From Oikopleura dioica (lineage: Eukaryota; Chordata; Appendicularia; Copelata; Oikopleuridae): DNA of 64,000 bases. Under the pieces are notes generated by a model. The model had not been told where the DNA came from, did not search any database, and saw only the letters and a program-made list of their open reading frames with translations. Shown here in pieces: positions 21,762 through 33,549 of this stretch. Within the stretch, counting starts at the first letter, position 1; every line of letters begins with the position of its first letter. The stretch spans positions 8,998,501-9,062,500 of the forward strand of contig OU015568.1 in assembly GCA_907165135.1 (NCBI GenBank), given 5' to 3'. A program made the translations under genes and the position numbers.

Positions 21762-23048
21762 AAATTTCAAGGTTATTTGACTTTCTATTTTTAGGGAGGC
21801 GGAAAATTTTGCGAATTCGGGCAGTCCTAATTCCCGTGTGCCCAAAAATAGGTGCCAGGCCAAACGATATGAAGTGATAAGCCTCTGTGATCGTGTTTTG
21901 CCGACAAGTGTCCGCTTGACTTTGCACAATTCTTCCAAGCTTCCCTCATCAATTTGATTAATCGATGGAAATCTCCATCAAAAGCTGTTGCAATAAAAGC
22001 ACATAAAAGCTGTATGAATAGCTCGGATCGTTATAGTGTTAAGGGGAGCTTCCTTTGTGGCGTGTCGAATGCGAGCCTTTGGCGAAAAATGCGGTTGGAA
22101 AAGAACTCTTTTGGCAGAAGCGGCGCATCATTTGCTCTCGCCGCCGTGAACTTTTCACTTTATGGCCGCTCAATACCATTTCTGCAATAGAATTTTGAAA
22201 GCAGTTGCCAAAAAACATTGAGAATTTTGATTATTGAGACATTTCGCTAAATTATTCTAAGACGCGGAGGAAATAAGAGAAGGGGCGGATCCGGTTTGAT
22301 CTGATCATAAAGGTAATTTATTAATAACAAGTCTCACAATTTTTTTATCGAGAAAAAGGAAGTTACAGTCCCCGACAATAAGTTATTGATAAGAAGTTCA
22401 ATAAGAATTACAAACAAGTTTTCGAGGATAACGATATTTACACTGGTGCCAGAAAGTGTGTCCCTCCTTGAGAAATATTAAACTGTCAGAGAAGAAGGGA
22501 ACAGTATTTAATCCGTAAACAAGGTCCTGTCAACGAGGCTTATCAACTCGCCCGATACTTTCATTCTCGACTTCCGCCATTTGAGCACCTTCAGATTATC
22601 TTTTTTACCGAAAGTACCCTTAGCTTCAAACAAAAATCGAGAGACTAAAATAGAGAAAAAACTATTCTTCTCGTATGAAAAGAGCGAAAAAACTCAAGAG
22701 TAACAAGTAAGAAAACCGGTCAATTTAGAACATCCTCTGATATGCATGTTTCCAAGAAAAGCGGGCGGAAGGTGTAAACTTAAACGTTAGGTGTTGACCC
22801 CTTTGAAATTGGCAATTGTGGCAGCTGCGGGCATGTGACGGGTGTCAGGCTTAGCGCCTGGGGCGCGAGTCCAAGGGCACCGCGCTTTAGCACTGTATAA
22901 AGTCTCCCCCGCGATTTGCTTCTCACAAATCACAAAACCTAAAATCTCCAAAACAACCTTTCTAGTGAGACAAAAACGCAAAAAGAGACGCATAAAAATT
23001 TTGGAAGAACCTTCAATTTACGAAAAGCAAAGTAAGAAAAGCCCGGAA
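21762..23048. other. Long non-coding region upstream of the RBM24-type gene
   Basis: About 1.3 kb with no convincing gene. Short frames on both strands lack family features and splice logic. The part nearest the RNA-binding gene is GC-richer and contains a TATA-like box. I see no RNA gene or transposon ends. Confidence 0.4.
22896..22902 (+). promoter_or_regulatory. TATA-like box before the RBM24-type gene
   Basis: TATAAAG sits about 150 bases before the start codon, directly after a GC-rich block. A TATA promoter would suit a tissue-regulated gene, but no transcription start is known here. Confidence 0.35.
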
Positions 23049-24492
23049 ATGTCGCTCGGCCCTCAACAAAAGGACACTACCATGACGAAGATCTTCGTCG
23101 GTGGACTTCCTTATCACACGACTGACGACTCCCTTCGACAGTTTTTCGAAGTTTATGGAGACATAGAAGAGGCGGTTGTGATTACAGATCGACAGACTGG
23201 AAAGAGCCGAGGATATGGATTCGTAAGAAACTCTTGAGTATTCTCTGGATAAAGCTTATTTCATACTAGGTTACGATGGTTAAAAAAGAAGACGCCCAGA
23301 AAGCGATTCAAGAACCCAACCCAATTATCGATGGTCGCAAGGCGAATGTGAACCTTGCTTACATTGGCGCTAAGCCCAGGCTCATGCAAAGTAAGTCATT
23401 CAAATGAAAGTTCTTCCTTCAGTAACCCCCTTTCTCTAGTACCACTTGGCGGCCTTGGAGGATTGTATCAATCAGCAGCGATGACTCCACAGAGCCAAAT
23501 GATGGCTCAACGCGGCATGTACACGACTATGCAGCAACAACAAGCTGCTTTGCTTCAAAATGCTGGGTAATTTTCATCAAATTTAGAATTTTAAAATGAA
23601 CACTCCGGACTCAAATCACCTTTTTAGCTAATTATTATTGACTGAAAATGTCGGCGTTTTCAGTCTCTTCAGACAGGTTCGCTCAAATTGTTGGTGTCAG
23701 ATTTTCGTTTATTTCATTATTGAGTGTATTTGTTGTTATAAAAAATACCGTTTTCAATTTATTTTATAATCGTTGATTTCAAAAAATCATTATTTCAAAT
23801 TTTATCTTTTGTGCACTTCCGTTTTTGCGTTGTTGATGTTGGAGCAACAGTTGAAAAAAAAGGATTTCGTGGGAAAAATCACAAGAATTTATCGGGTTTG
23901 AGAGGTTTTTAAAACGCAAACCGTCACAACTACAAGTTACAACTGATTGTTTTGGCGTTTATTTATGTAGCCTTAGGATAGGTAGTTTAATTAATCAGTG
24001 ACCATGTGTTTTGCTGAATATTTAATCGTTTCGTTTAGATTTCAAATGGCTTATGGTTACCAGCCAATGATGAACCAAACTGCTCTTCTTCAGCTTCAGC
24101 AGCAACAAGGTAAGACATCAACCCTTATTTTCAATTCTAAACACGCTTTATAGAGCTTTTGGCAGCCCAGCTGGCGATGGACCCATCCGGCTTGATGGGC
24201 TACATGGACCCGACTCAAGCTTATCAGCAAGCGGCCCTTTTGCAGGTGAGTTTTTTGCTATAAAAAGTACGCAAAAAGCTAGCTCGCAGCTTCTTTTTGC
24301 CTACAATTTGCAAAAACGGACTAATTCAAGTTTTAGCAAGCCCAGTTCGCGGGCGGGAGTCACCTGTCCGGCTCCATCGGCGGGCTCCATCAGTCTGCCG
24401 CAGTCGGTAGTCAGCAGTCAGCCGCTCAAGCGAGCAGCCAAACAAGCGCGTCCGACCAGTCCAACGTCCTCAACCGGGGAGGATCATTCTAA
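23049..24492 (+). CDS. RBM24-like: RNA-binding protein of the RBM24/RBM38 (Seb4) family
   Basis: Single-RRM protein that, in the family, regulates splicing and mRNA stability in muscle and other differentiating cells. Exons 23049-23222, 23270-23390, 23440-23566, 24039-24119 (first base after the intron; exon ends 24109), 24154-24245 and 24337-24492 give 246 residues. The RRM is nearly identical to vertebrate RBM24: RNP2 is [15 protein letters not shown]1 is [10 protein letters not shown], and the linker [20 protein letters not shown] is conserved. The C-terminal half is Gln/Ala/Ser-rich and diverged. Two introns are longer than local average (472 and 91 bases). The start follows the family N-terminus ([11 protein letters not shown]). 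Confidence 0.92.
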
Positions 24493-24691
24493 TCCGGCGT
24501 CGAAGCGGCAACGCACCTCCATCACCATCAATTCTCAGACAAACGAAAACACAGGAAACTGATCTCTTCATCCTTACTACGCGAAAACAAAACACTTTAC
24601 CCAAAACTCCAACTCTTTATCTATTTGTACAAAATACGCGACAAAAAATAAAAATGCAAAAAATCAACTTTATTTTCAATCTCTTCAGTCT

Positions 24692-25636
24692 CTAATGATA
24701 AGTTTCAAAGCTTTCGAAATCGGTTGGGCAGAGTGTGTTCTCCTCAATATGCGGAATCTTACCCACTTTTCTCGGAGTCGCATAAAGATCGGAATCTGAC
24801 TCGGACGTGGTAGTCGTTGTCATTTTTTCATAAATGTCGGAAATGGGTGCAAGATCTTCATCGAGAGAAATCGGTGCTTTCTGCGGACTCTCTATAATCA
24901 TTTTTTAAAAATAGCTCTAATAGCTCTGCAGGGCAGTTTTTCCTACCTTTGATTACATAACTCAATTTAGGATAAACTTTTTGCGTTTCAAAAGTTATTT
25001 CTGGTGTCGTCGAGCCTGTTGCTGTTTCCTCCTTGAAAAGATTGTTACTTTAATTGAGATAGTGTCTCTCTTCTTACTGTTGGAGGAGGCTTGCTGGGAA
25101 ATGAGGGAAAGACAGTTTCGATGACTTCAACTGGCTCTTCGAGTTTGGCGAATTCAGGTTGAAAAAACCAGCCGCCACTCTTTTCCCTTTCTTCGTCGTA
25201 TTCCTTATGCGGGGCAACGGAATCAATGCGGATGCTAAAATTAAGGGTAGAAATCCAGTGTATCGTATAAATTTATTCGATTGTTACCATCTATCCTGTA
25301 CGCATACGAAGAGAACGATGACCAAGATCATAAAAATGGCGACTGCTAGCGCGATAAATCCAGACTTGGCTTCATTACTGAGAGTGCAGTAATAGTCTTC
25401 TGGGACCAATTTGATAAGGTCCGACTTTTAAATTTTCAAAATAAAGTGTATTTCTATGTGTATATTAGTTTATTTGAAATTTTCCTTTGCCGTGTAAATT
25501 GCCTGGCACTGTTGAATATTAGAGCAGGTACCATCGCAAAAGTCATTATCTAAAATTTAGATTCTAAATACCCGATCAAATCGAAAAAAACTCTTAGCTT
25601 ACTGATATGAACAAAATAAGACGGTACTTGGCCCAT
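24692..25636 (-). CDS. Single-pass membrane protein with short Cys-containing ectodomain
   Basis: Read on the minus strand from the ATG at 25636. The N-terminal part has several cysteines (FCDGTCSNIQQCQ, later YYCTLSNE), then one hydrophobic segment (GFIALAVAIFMILVIVLFVC) and a cytoplasmic tail rich in acidic residues, Ser/Thr and prolines (FPSFPSKPPPT, TTTTTSESDSD). No signal peptide is evident, so the start may be incomplete. The frame is preserved between the ectodomain and membrane exons only if the intron begins with GA (AAG|GAAAAT) and ends AG at about 25430. Later introns are GT-AG. The family is not recognised. It converges on the RBM24-type gene. Confidence 0.6.
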
Positions 25637-25965
25637 TTTTTTCTCTTTTTCAACTCCCGCGTCACGAAATTCTTGCGGCTTACTCCCAAAAAGTCAGGGG
25701 ACGTTTTTACGATTTACTGATCAAGTGAATATTTCTTCCTACAATGGGCGCGAAAAAGAGTGCTTCATTGATCATTGTAAACAGTTTACTCTCATTCAGA
25801 ATCATTAGATGATCATATTGATTTCACGATTTTTAAACTGTATTGTAATTCAATGATATTTCAATAATGGTAGTCTCTCGCGTTTTTAAATTTGATCGGA
25901 TTGTATTATTTTTATATTTTCAGGAAGCAGAATAGTAACTCGGAATTTTGGCAGCTTTTAATTCT
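25637..25965. other. Intergenic spacer
   Basis: About 330 bases between the start of the membrane protein gene and the stop of the sulfatase gene, both on the minus strand. I see no gene, RNA or repeat; it presumably holds the promoter of the former and the 3' end of the latter. Confidence 0.4.
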
Positions 25966-27763
25966 TTAAAAATACTTTTGCAGACGCTTGAATCGCGGAA
26001 AACAGTGATCCTTGTTTGCGCCCTTGTCAGTTGTAGCTTCTCGGTTGTCGATGTACTCAAGATAGTCACTCAAGTAAGAATCTAAATACCCAACGAATTT
26101 CTGATATCCTTCTTTTTCGTAAAGATTCTAAAAAAATTCTCGGTAATCTTATAAATAAAAAAGGTGGATTACATCTTTTTCTTCAGGATCCCTCTCCAAA
26201 TTGTGAAGACTTTTTAGACCGGGAACGTATTTAAACTGTTCTTTTCGAAGTGAAGCATTCAAGCCCCTGATATTCGCATGCGTCATTATCGGAACTTTCT
26301 TCAGTTGTTCTTTTGCCTCTCCGGTTTCTAAGTATCCAACGAGGCTTCTACTGTCTGGAGCTTCGTTGCAGTCTTTTTGGTAATTTAATAATGATCAAAA
26401 GCGACAGTTTTTTTGTTAAATTTTATCACCTTCCTAATTCATACTCGATCAACTCCGCGAGAGTAGCGTAAATGTCCACAGTAGAAACTGGTACTTTCGG
26501 ATCATGAAGAACTTTTGGCGAAAAGCGTCTTGGATAACGCCATAAAAATGGCGTTCTATGGCCTGCTTCTCCTTGGCTATTCTTCGTGCCCGCCAGTTCA
26601 ACTGTTCCGTTGGGAAGATCCAGCTGCCGCTGATTGTGGCCAAAGCTAGCGAGAATATCTTCCGCAGAGATGGCTGGTCCGTTGTCAGTCATAAACATGA
26701 CAAGCGTATCGTCAGCAATACCATTTTCTTCCAACCTATTGAGAATTTTTCCAACGATTTCGTCCGCTTCCCTGATCATTTCACCCAAGTTGCCAACTTC
26801 TGTTTGATTTCTGAATCGCAAAGGGGTGTTAAAGGGACCATGACCAGATCGCATTCCGTAGTAGACGAAAAACTCTTCGTCTTGATTATCATCAATAAAC
26901 TTCTCAAGCTTGGGAATGGTCATTTCTTCGGCATAACGAGTGTCATATGATTTCATAGCGACTTGTTGCCGAGGAAAGTTGCAAAAGTAAATTGGTAAGT
27001 CTTCGCTTTCAGAGTCAAATTTTTCATCTTGCCTAGCATCGCCCATGTAGCCAGTAGTGGGGAAAGTGGTGCAGCCTCCGGTCTCTGGGTTGTAGGGTTT
27101 CGGTGCATCTTCTGGCGTTGTCTCGGGGTATGCTTGTTGTTTGAACCAAGTGTCGACTGGCTCGATTCCTTTTCCGTTCTCGTAGAATCCTCCTGGCTCG
27201 CAGCAAATGAAGCTGTTCGTAAAGGAGTAATCGTAGCCGTGGTTGAGAGGACTTATTTTTTGCTCATAGATGCCGGGCTTATAGTTTGATGTGCGTAGAT
27301 TTCTGAAGCTCCTCCCGAGCCCTTTCATTTCTGCGTGGAATTCGGCGTCAAGAAGTCTTCTTGTTTGAGTTTCCTCGCGAGTTTCGTTTTGATTCACGAG
27401 CCAGTAGCTCAATGGCTGGAACTTGCCAAAGATTCCCGTCTTGTATCCTGATTTTTTGAACATCTCTGCCAACTGAGGCTCGCCAGGGAGAATTTTTCGG
27501 TACTCATTGTCTGCCATCGCGTATCTTCCGGTCATGAGCATGTACCTACTTGGTGAACAGCGACTTGAGCCATTGTGAGCATCGAGAAATTTGACCCCTT
27601 CGTTGCCAAGTCTGTCAATGTTTGGCGTTGGTACTTTCGCTTCTCTGTTGTATATTTGGAAGTCTCCGATTCCGAAGTCATCGCAGTTTAAAAGGATCAC
27701 ATTTGGTCTTCGGGCTTTATTCTCTGCTATAGAAAATGCAATCAAACTTGAAAAAAGCTTCAT
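25966..27763 (-). CDS. Secreted or lysosomal sulfatase (arylsulfatase family)
   Basis: Hydrolyses sulfate esters; enters the secretory pathway through an apparent short signal peptide (MKLFSSLIAFSIA). The first exon (27763 to about 26428) encodes 445 residues: calcium ligands in LLNCDDFG, the formylglycine motif CSPSR within GSSRCSPSRYMLMTGRY, the TDNGP motif, and GTKNSQGEAGHRTPF near the C-terminus. The lysine of the usual GKWHLG motif is kept but the sequence is GKFQPL, so the histidine is replaced. Two further exons end at the stop at 25966. Joining the first two exons at the obvious GT-AG boundary shifts the frame by one base next to an A5 run, so either the splice is unusual or a base is wrong there. 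Substrate cannot be inferred. Confidence 0.85.
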
Positions 27764-28071
27764 TTTAGGGCGTTTATTAATTAAAAATGAATCGGGAGCT
27801 CATCATTGAATTGAACATGGATCGCCTGAAGCCTTCTAGTGTTTATCTGAAAATAAACTTTCATTTCCACCTCCCATTAATATTACTTCGAAACAAATTA
27901 TGTTATACTAAAACTAATTATAATCAAAATATCGATGCCATTTCAACAGATTGAATGTAATCTCGTCCGATTCATGCTTCTATTTTAAACTGAGTTGAAG
28001 GGCAGATGGGCTTGAAATAATCCCAGGGTACGCGTCTTCTTCGTAGAAAGACGAACAAATTGAAAGAGTGG
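27764..28071. other. Divergent promoter region
   Basis: About 308 bases between two divergently transcribed genes (sulfatase on minus, membrane protein on plus). It is AT-rich; no specific regulatory motif stands out. Both 5' leaders must lie here. Confidence 0.4.
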
Positions 28072-30379
28072 ATGAGTGAACAAGAGAAAAGATTGTCGAG
28101 ACCAAGCAAAAAAATGGAATATTTTTCTGATGGATCGGAGGAAATTGTAGCTGAAAAAATAAAAGACGAAACACTGCAAAAAGTTAAATGCTTGGAATGT
28201 CACTGTGTCGGCGCTGTGATGAAGACGGCTGAAGGGCTTGTACTTTCTCCAGATACAGTAAAAAAGACACTGCTAGAGCTCGATGGGGGAGTTTTTATCC
28301 CAAGTTTGAAAAAGCTTGAACCTTCTATGAAAAATGCTTTTCAACGAGCAAAGGACTTTAAAAAAGGCTTCAACGAATCGGCGAATAATAACCAAGATGA
28401 TGATATCGAGACTGGATTCATCAAAAAGACAGGCCGTAGAATCCAAAGTATCAAAGAGAAAATCAACAGGGGAATCGAAAATGCTAGAGACGCAAAGAAA
28501 ATGAATATTGGAAAAGTCATAGACAGAGAGAACAAAAAATCAGCAGCGCCTGAGAAATTCAAGGGCTTGTTTTCGGATGAGTATCAGGAAGAGAGGTTCT
28601 GGAAATCTTGGAAGCGCTTTGCTCGTCAGTAAGTACTGTCATCATAAAAGAAGCAAAATGTTTTCGATCTGACATGCTCCTTCTTTTTCAGTGGGAATGG
28701 TACGCATAGACAGTTTGCAACTTACATGGTTCTAGGATGCATTTTCTGGACCATTGTCATCCTCATTGGTAATCTTTTCGGTTCAAAGTCGGTTCAATAG
28801 AAATCTCAGCAAATTATTATTCGATGCTGGCATCTCGTATTCAACCAACTTACTTGACAAATGTCTGCCAAGCAGGCTTCAAAAAATGCCTTCTGAATAC
28901 TGACATGGACTACTGCGCGCATCTTCTTCATGACTGTGTTGGAAGCAAGAACTTTACTCAACCAGTGGAAATCGTCTTACCAGAAAGACCAAAGGAACTT
29001 TCCTTAGAATTTTCTGAAAAAGAAAATGAAATTAACGCGCTGCGATGCAAAAAGCAAAAGTTCTACGATCGTTTCATTTGTCGCCATCTTTGCTCCCAAT
29101 CGCTTGTTTTGCAATCGAAAAGAAATATAGCTTTCAGCCCTTGTGAATTAATATGCTTTGAGCTGACGAGATCTTATGACTTTGCTGGAGAAGTTTGCCC
29201 ATTTGAAAAATATTGCCAAAAAGGATGTCCTTGTCCTTTTTATCAGTGTGAAAAAATTGAGAATGAGCAAAGGCTCACTCCTTTTTGGGACCTGAAAAAG
29301 ACTAAATTCGCTAAAGGAAAGTTGGCTCAGGGTGATTTTCATTAGCTTTTGCGCCTTAATTTCAACTGTAAAAGATCACCATAAGACGGAGGAAGGCATC
29401 GGATTGATCACCAAACGACAAGAAAATCGTGATGGTTTTGTTCAATGGAAGAGGTTCCCGCTTATTTTCTCTACTTTTGAGGCTCTGAACAACTCAACTA
29501 GTACTCACTTAGAACTACAGTGGGTATGGTCAATTTAGCAGCGATCAAATTAGCAGATTTTGCTCAAAATCGAAAAAATTTTAAAAATCGTTATTTTCCC
29601 GGAAAAATTATATTGGCCCATATTTTTCTCGAGTCGGCAACTTGCCACTTACCAACTTGCCAATGACAAGTAAAATGGCAAGTTTGTAATAAAATACTTG
29701 CATTGCCTTGTCTTGCCGAAGGAATTATCCCGGAAAGCTGATGGCAAATTGATGGCAAGTTAATGGCTAGGTCTTTTTCCCTTGATTTTTATGAATAGTT
29801 CATGCTCAAAAATCATTTTCTAACGTAAAACAAGTCGTTTTCACAGAGAATTAGGAACAAGACAGTCGGAGAGTTGTTGAAAAACTACTCAGAGACCCAT
29901 CGGGTCAGACCTGAAACTCACTCATATAATTTATAACTTAACAACAACAATTTGAGGAGTAAACCAAGAAAAAGAAGAATTAAGATAGGACGAGACACCA
30001 AATGAGCGGGTAAAAGAGTACATGACACCAAAGGAATGATTTTGATGGATAGGGTTTTGATAGGCCGGTAGGCCAAATAAAGCAATCTTGTTGGCTCCGA
30101 AAAATCGCTTCCTTTGGTGTACGTTACTATATTACTCACTCATATAGTATGTCGTCTTATCTAAATTGTTCCTTTTCTTTGTTAGTACCCAATTTGATGA
30201 TTTGAAAATTTTGTTCTCGAAAATCGGATTTTTGAGAAAATGGTCAATTTAGCATATTTTGTCGAAATCTGCCAAAAAAACCACCTGCTAATTTGACCAT
30301 ACCCACTGTAGTAATGCAGGACACACTTTTTCCTCATGAATGTTTTTATATCCAACTCTTGACTCAATTAATTTCTTAA
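28072..30379 (+). CDS. Single-pass membrane protein, lineage-specific, with a transposon-derived intron
   Basis: Exons 28072-28628, 28692-28768, 28801-29331, 29375-29523 and 30320-30379. The first about 190 residues are charged and probably cytoplasmic (MSEQEKRLSRPSKK; basic helices). A hydrophobic stretch (TYMVLGCIFWTIVILI) follows at residues 195-212, then a cysteine-rich segment (YCAHLLHDCVG, FICRHLC, CPFEKYCQKGCPCPFYQC), presumably extracellular: type II topology. Introns two and three are 32 and 43 bases. A Tc1/mariner-type element separates the last two exons. The stop at 30377-30379 may not be real, because a second coding segment starting at 30340 in another frame runs on into kelch-like sequence; the two may be one gene. 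Family not recognised. Confidence 0.6.
29518..30308. mobile_element. Tc1/mariner-type MITE interrupting the membrane protein gene
   Basis: The ends are inverted repeats of at least 24 bases with one mismatch, both starting CAGTGGGTATGGTCAA. A TA dinucleotide flanks each end (29516-29517 and 30309-30310), the target duplication of this superfamily. The 791-base interior has no transposase frame, so it is non-autonomous. The flanking coding sequence reads through in frame if the element and one TA are removed. Confidence 0.88.
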
Positions 30380-32855
30380 CAATTAAAAGCAAAACAAAGT
30401 CAACAGGCGCCGCTTTTCTTAATGGAACACATTATTTGGTCGATGCAAAGGGAAATTTGATGAAGATAAATGAAGCCGATGCACCTTCGCTCCTTTCGAC
30501 TTTCATCCCTAATCGACAGTTTAGAAAGTAAACTTTCCTTTTAGACATTTTGAAATATATTTTTGAAGAACAGGATTTTTTGTTTTTCACTTCGGTTCGT
30601 CTATTGGAACGCATCAAATCGAAGTTTTAAGAAAAGAGAAGGACGTGCAGATTTTCCCAGTTGTTGTTATTTGAGAACGGTCTTAGAATCGATTTGACAA
30701 TTTTAGGATTCTTAAATTTCGAGCGTTCTTGACCATAAAACAGCTCACCCACCGGAAGAGTCGACAAATGCTTTTACTACGCGCCGGAATACAACTTGAA
30801 CCGTTTCGAAGAAGGTCATGGTTTCATCGCTAGCAATCATTTTAACTCGAAGGTGTCGTCAATCAGCTTCAACGGAGTTTTCAATCTGATGAGTATCAGG
30901 CTCGGTGACCGATTTATCAAGCTTTCAACGACTGTGGCACTGAATTGGATCAGTAAAAGTGTAGAATTCGAGAAAGGATGGCGAAAAGACGAAATTGCGT
31001 TGCCAGTTGAATTTAAGGATTTAGACCCAGTTCATGTTATCCCCTTGATTGACGTTGGACGACTTATGCTTCTTCTGGTGACTAGAAGCGTAGTCCTTTC
31101 AAATACGTTGTACTCACTGTTACTGGAAGCAAAGGGAAAGTTTATAGTCCTCGGCAGCGAGTGGATCGGCTCCCTCGTAAATTACGAAGAGCAGTCAATT
31201 TGCTTCTCAAAATTATTTTCTCCGGATGATCTTTTACACCGATCAGGATGGAAACATAAACGACGAATGCGAATATTTCAGCAATGGAGTCATCAACAAC
31301 GAAAGGTTTTACATCCAGAACTACGTTTTTGACGCTACCTTCGAAATCGAGTTCAACTTCGATCTCATCGAGCTCGAGTTTGTCCAACAAAAAGCTGCAC
31401 GAAAAATGCTCGTGATGAGCAATCCCTTTTTCGCGTTTCACGACGATGTGCTCCCAGCTTTTGCAAAAAATGCTGCCTCGCAACCTAATTTTCCCCAAAT
31501 ACCAAAAAGAATCTTTGGCAAGCACCCATTTACCATTGTTCCGGACGATTCCTTTTCTTCGCTTGCTCATTTGAGGCATATCTCTACTTTTGAATTAAAA
31601 TTTGATGAATCTGAAATTTGGAGTCTTGAGTTTGAAATGCAGGTATGAAAGAATTTTGCTGAAAAAATACTCTTTTTTTCAGCAAAAAAGAGCCATCAAA
31701 ATCGGACGGAAAATGATCGAGTGCCAGTTCTTCAATTTAAAATCGTTCTTCACCCTTGGAACTTTCGCAAATGGTTCATTTTTGCTAGAATCTGACTTCT
31801 TCCGTGAAATTCTCATCTTGAAGGGAGACTTTCGTCATGGAAAAAAGCTTAAAATCGAGCTTTTTGAAAAAGATTCCGTATTGACGATTTTCGATGTTTA
31901 CGAAGATGGCGTAAAAATTGCATCGATGAATGTAGTGCCTGAATTTAAAGTCGAAGAAAGAATGAAATTACGGGTTTTCAAGTTCGACCGTGATACAGAA
32001 ATCAAAAGCTTTATTTACTCGTCTGAACTATCGACGAAGATCAATGTTATTCCCGATGGTTTATGGCGAAACTATAAACCTTACACGCTGCTTGCCGATG
32101 GATCGATTAGCACAAATTTGCATTTGAACATTCCCGAAGTCGATGACCGAAGGCATTGGTATCTCAACAACGCAAAAAGCGCTTTGCTCAACGATCAACT
32201 TCACTTCTTCGGAGGCGGTTATAATTCTAGCAAGGTAATCAACAAGTGTTGAAAAAATATTAATGCTGTTTACTGTAGATTGTTCGATTAGACGGATGCG
32301 AGTTCACGGAACTAAATGTCAAACTTAACAGAACTTATTGGTTTGGTCATGCTGCTCTCACCATTGAGGACGGCAGCGAAGGTTTTTTTACAAAAAAGAA
32401 TAGTTTTTATTACCTTTTTTAGCTTTGATTTGCTTCAATAATGACAACGATTTATATTTTGGCATCGGTCAATCTTGTGAGCGATTCGATGGGTTTACTG
32501 CAACATCTACTTTTGGAACAAAAAAAGGACATTTGCACAGTGGATTCGCCCTTTACAACAATAATCCGACTGTGATAGGAGGACACGACGCGAGAGGAAG
32601 AGTTGAGATGATGACAGAAGACGGCTGGAAATCTCTGCCAAAGCATCCAAGGTAGAAAGGAGCTAAATAGACTCGAAAAATATATAACTTCATTAAAGAT
32701 CTATAGAACATGGAACCACTGCACTCGGGCTTCCCTCTGGAGATCTTCTAACAATTGGTGGATTGGATGATAAGCTTGATTGCCGACTTAATGAAATTTG
32801 GCGATTGAGGAAGAAAAAGTGGTCTCTTATCGGCGGCTTCCCAAAAGTCAAATAA
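30340..32855 (+). CDS. Kelch-like beta-propeller protein, possibly continuing the upstream gene
   Basis: A chain of coding segments with kelch-like features. The first exon (30340-30527) contains GAAFLNGTHYLVDAKGN; later segments have FFGGGYNSSK, TVIGGHDARGR with EDGWKSLP, and LLTIGGLDDK with EIWRLRKKKWSLIGGF, the double glycine and spaced tryptophan of kelch blades. Several GT-AG introns of 39-48 bases are clear from 31646 onward, including 31646-31681 and the one ending at 32278. The frame slips by one base near the A4 run at 31209-31212; removing one A joins the flanking segments. The exon at 30680-30800 cannot be placed cleanly. Together with the upstream gene this may be a large type II membrane protein with an extracellular propeller. 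An alternative is a decaying paralogue. Confidence 0.55.
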
Positions 32856-33549
32856 TTTTATTAGTATTTTTTTTTAATTTTATTGCCTTAGTATATTACT
32901 TATTCGTCACTTTTATTGATGGACTCAACAATTTTCGTTTTCCCTGGGCAGATATTTGGTGATGATCATCCTATTCAACGAATAATTCTAGGCGAGGTTA
33001 CCTCTAATTATGTTTTGAATTCTCAGATTTATTTAATACCTTGAAAAAGATTCTGAAGAAAATTTTTTGTCAGCTGATATTATTGCAGAGCAGGGTCATC
33101 ATGGATATGGACCGCATGTTTTCGTTACTTCTTTCGATTATTGTACTTAGACTTTCTACTATCTATCAATTAAAATAAATTTCGTAAATTCTTCGTAAAA
33201 TAGTGCCTTGACATTTACTGACACGATGCAAATACTAATTACGGCGTTGCAGTACCAATTTGACCTTAGAAACCAAATCGAGTCGAGCAAAAACGCAGGT
33301 ATATTAATCCAAACAGAGAAAACCAATTGATGCATTTAGAACTTCCTATTTTAATACCCTAATTGAAAGCAAGTGTTTGAGCTTGCCCTAGTGACGCCTC
33401 ATTTGATCAAAGCGAATCGGTCTCAATGGAAACAATGAATATTTGATCAGCAGCTATTCAGACAAAATTTGCCTATTCTCGACGACATTTTAAGACAAAG
33501 CCGAGAGCAAAGCGAGATCCATCAGAAACAGAGAAAATTAAAGATCGAT
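32856..33549. other. Intergenic region
   Basis: About 690 bases, AT-rich, without recognisable genes or repeats. It contains the 3' end of the kelch-like gene and the promoter and leader of the RIIa-domain gene. Confidence 0.4.

Noticed and set aside
21739..22190. Short frames on both strands between 21.7 and 22.2 kb
   Set aside because: They overlap each other in different frames and carry no recognisable domain or consistent exon boundary.
22842..23048. N-terminal extension of the RBM24-type protein upstream of 23049
   Set aside because: The extension is low-complexity, overlaps the TATA-like box, and the family N-terminus begins just before the KDTTMTKIF segment.
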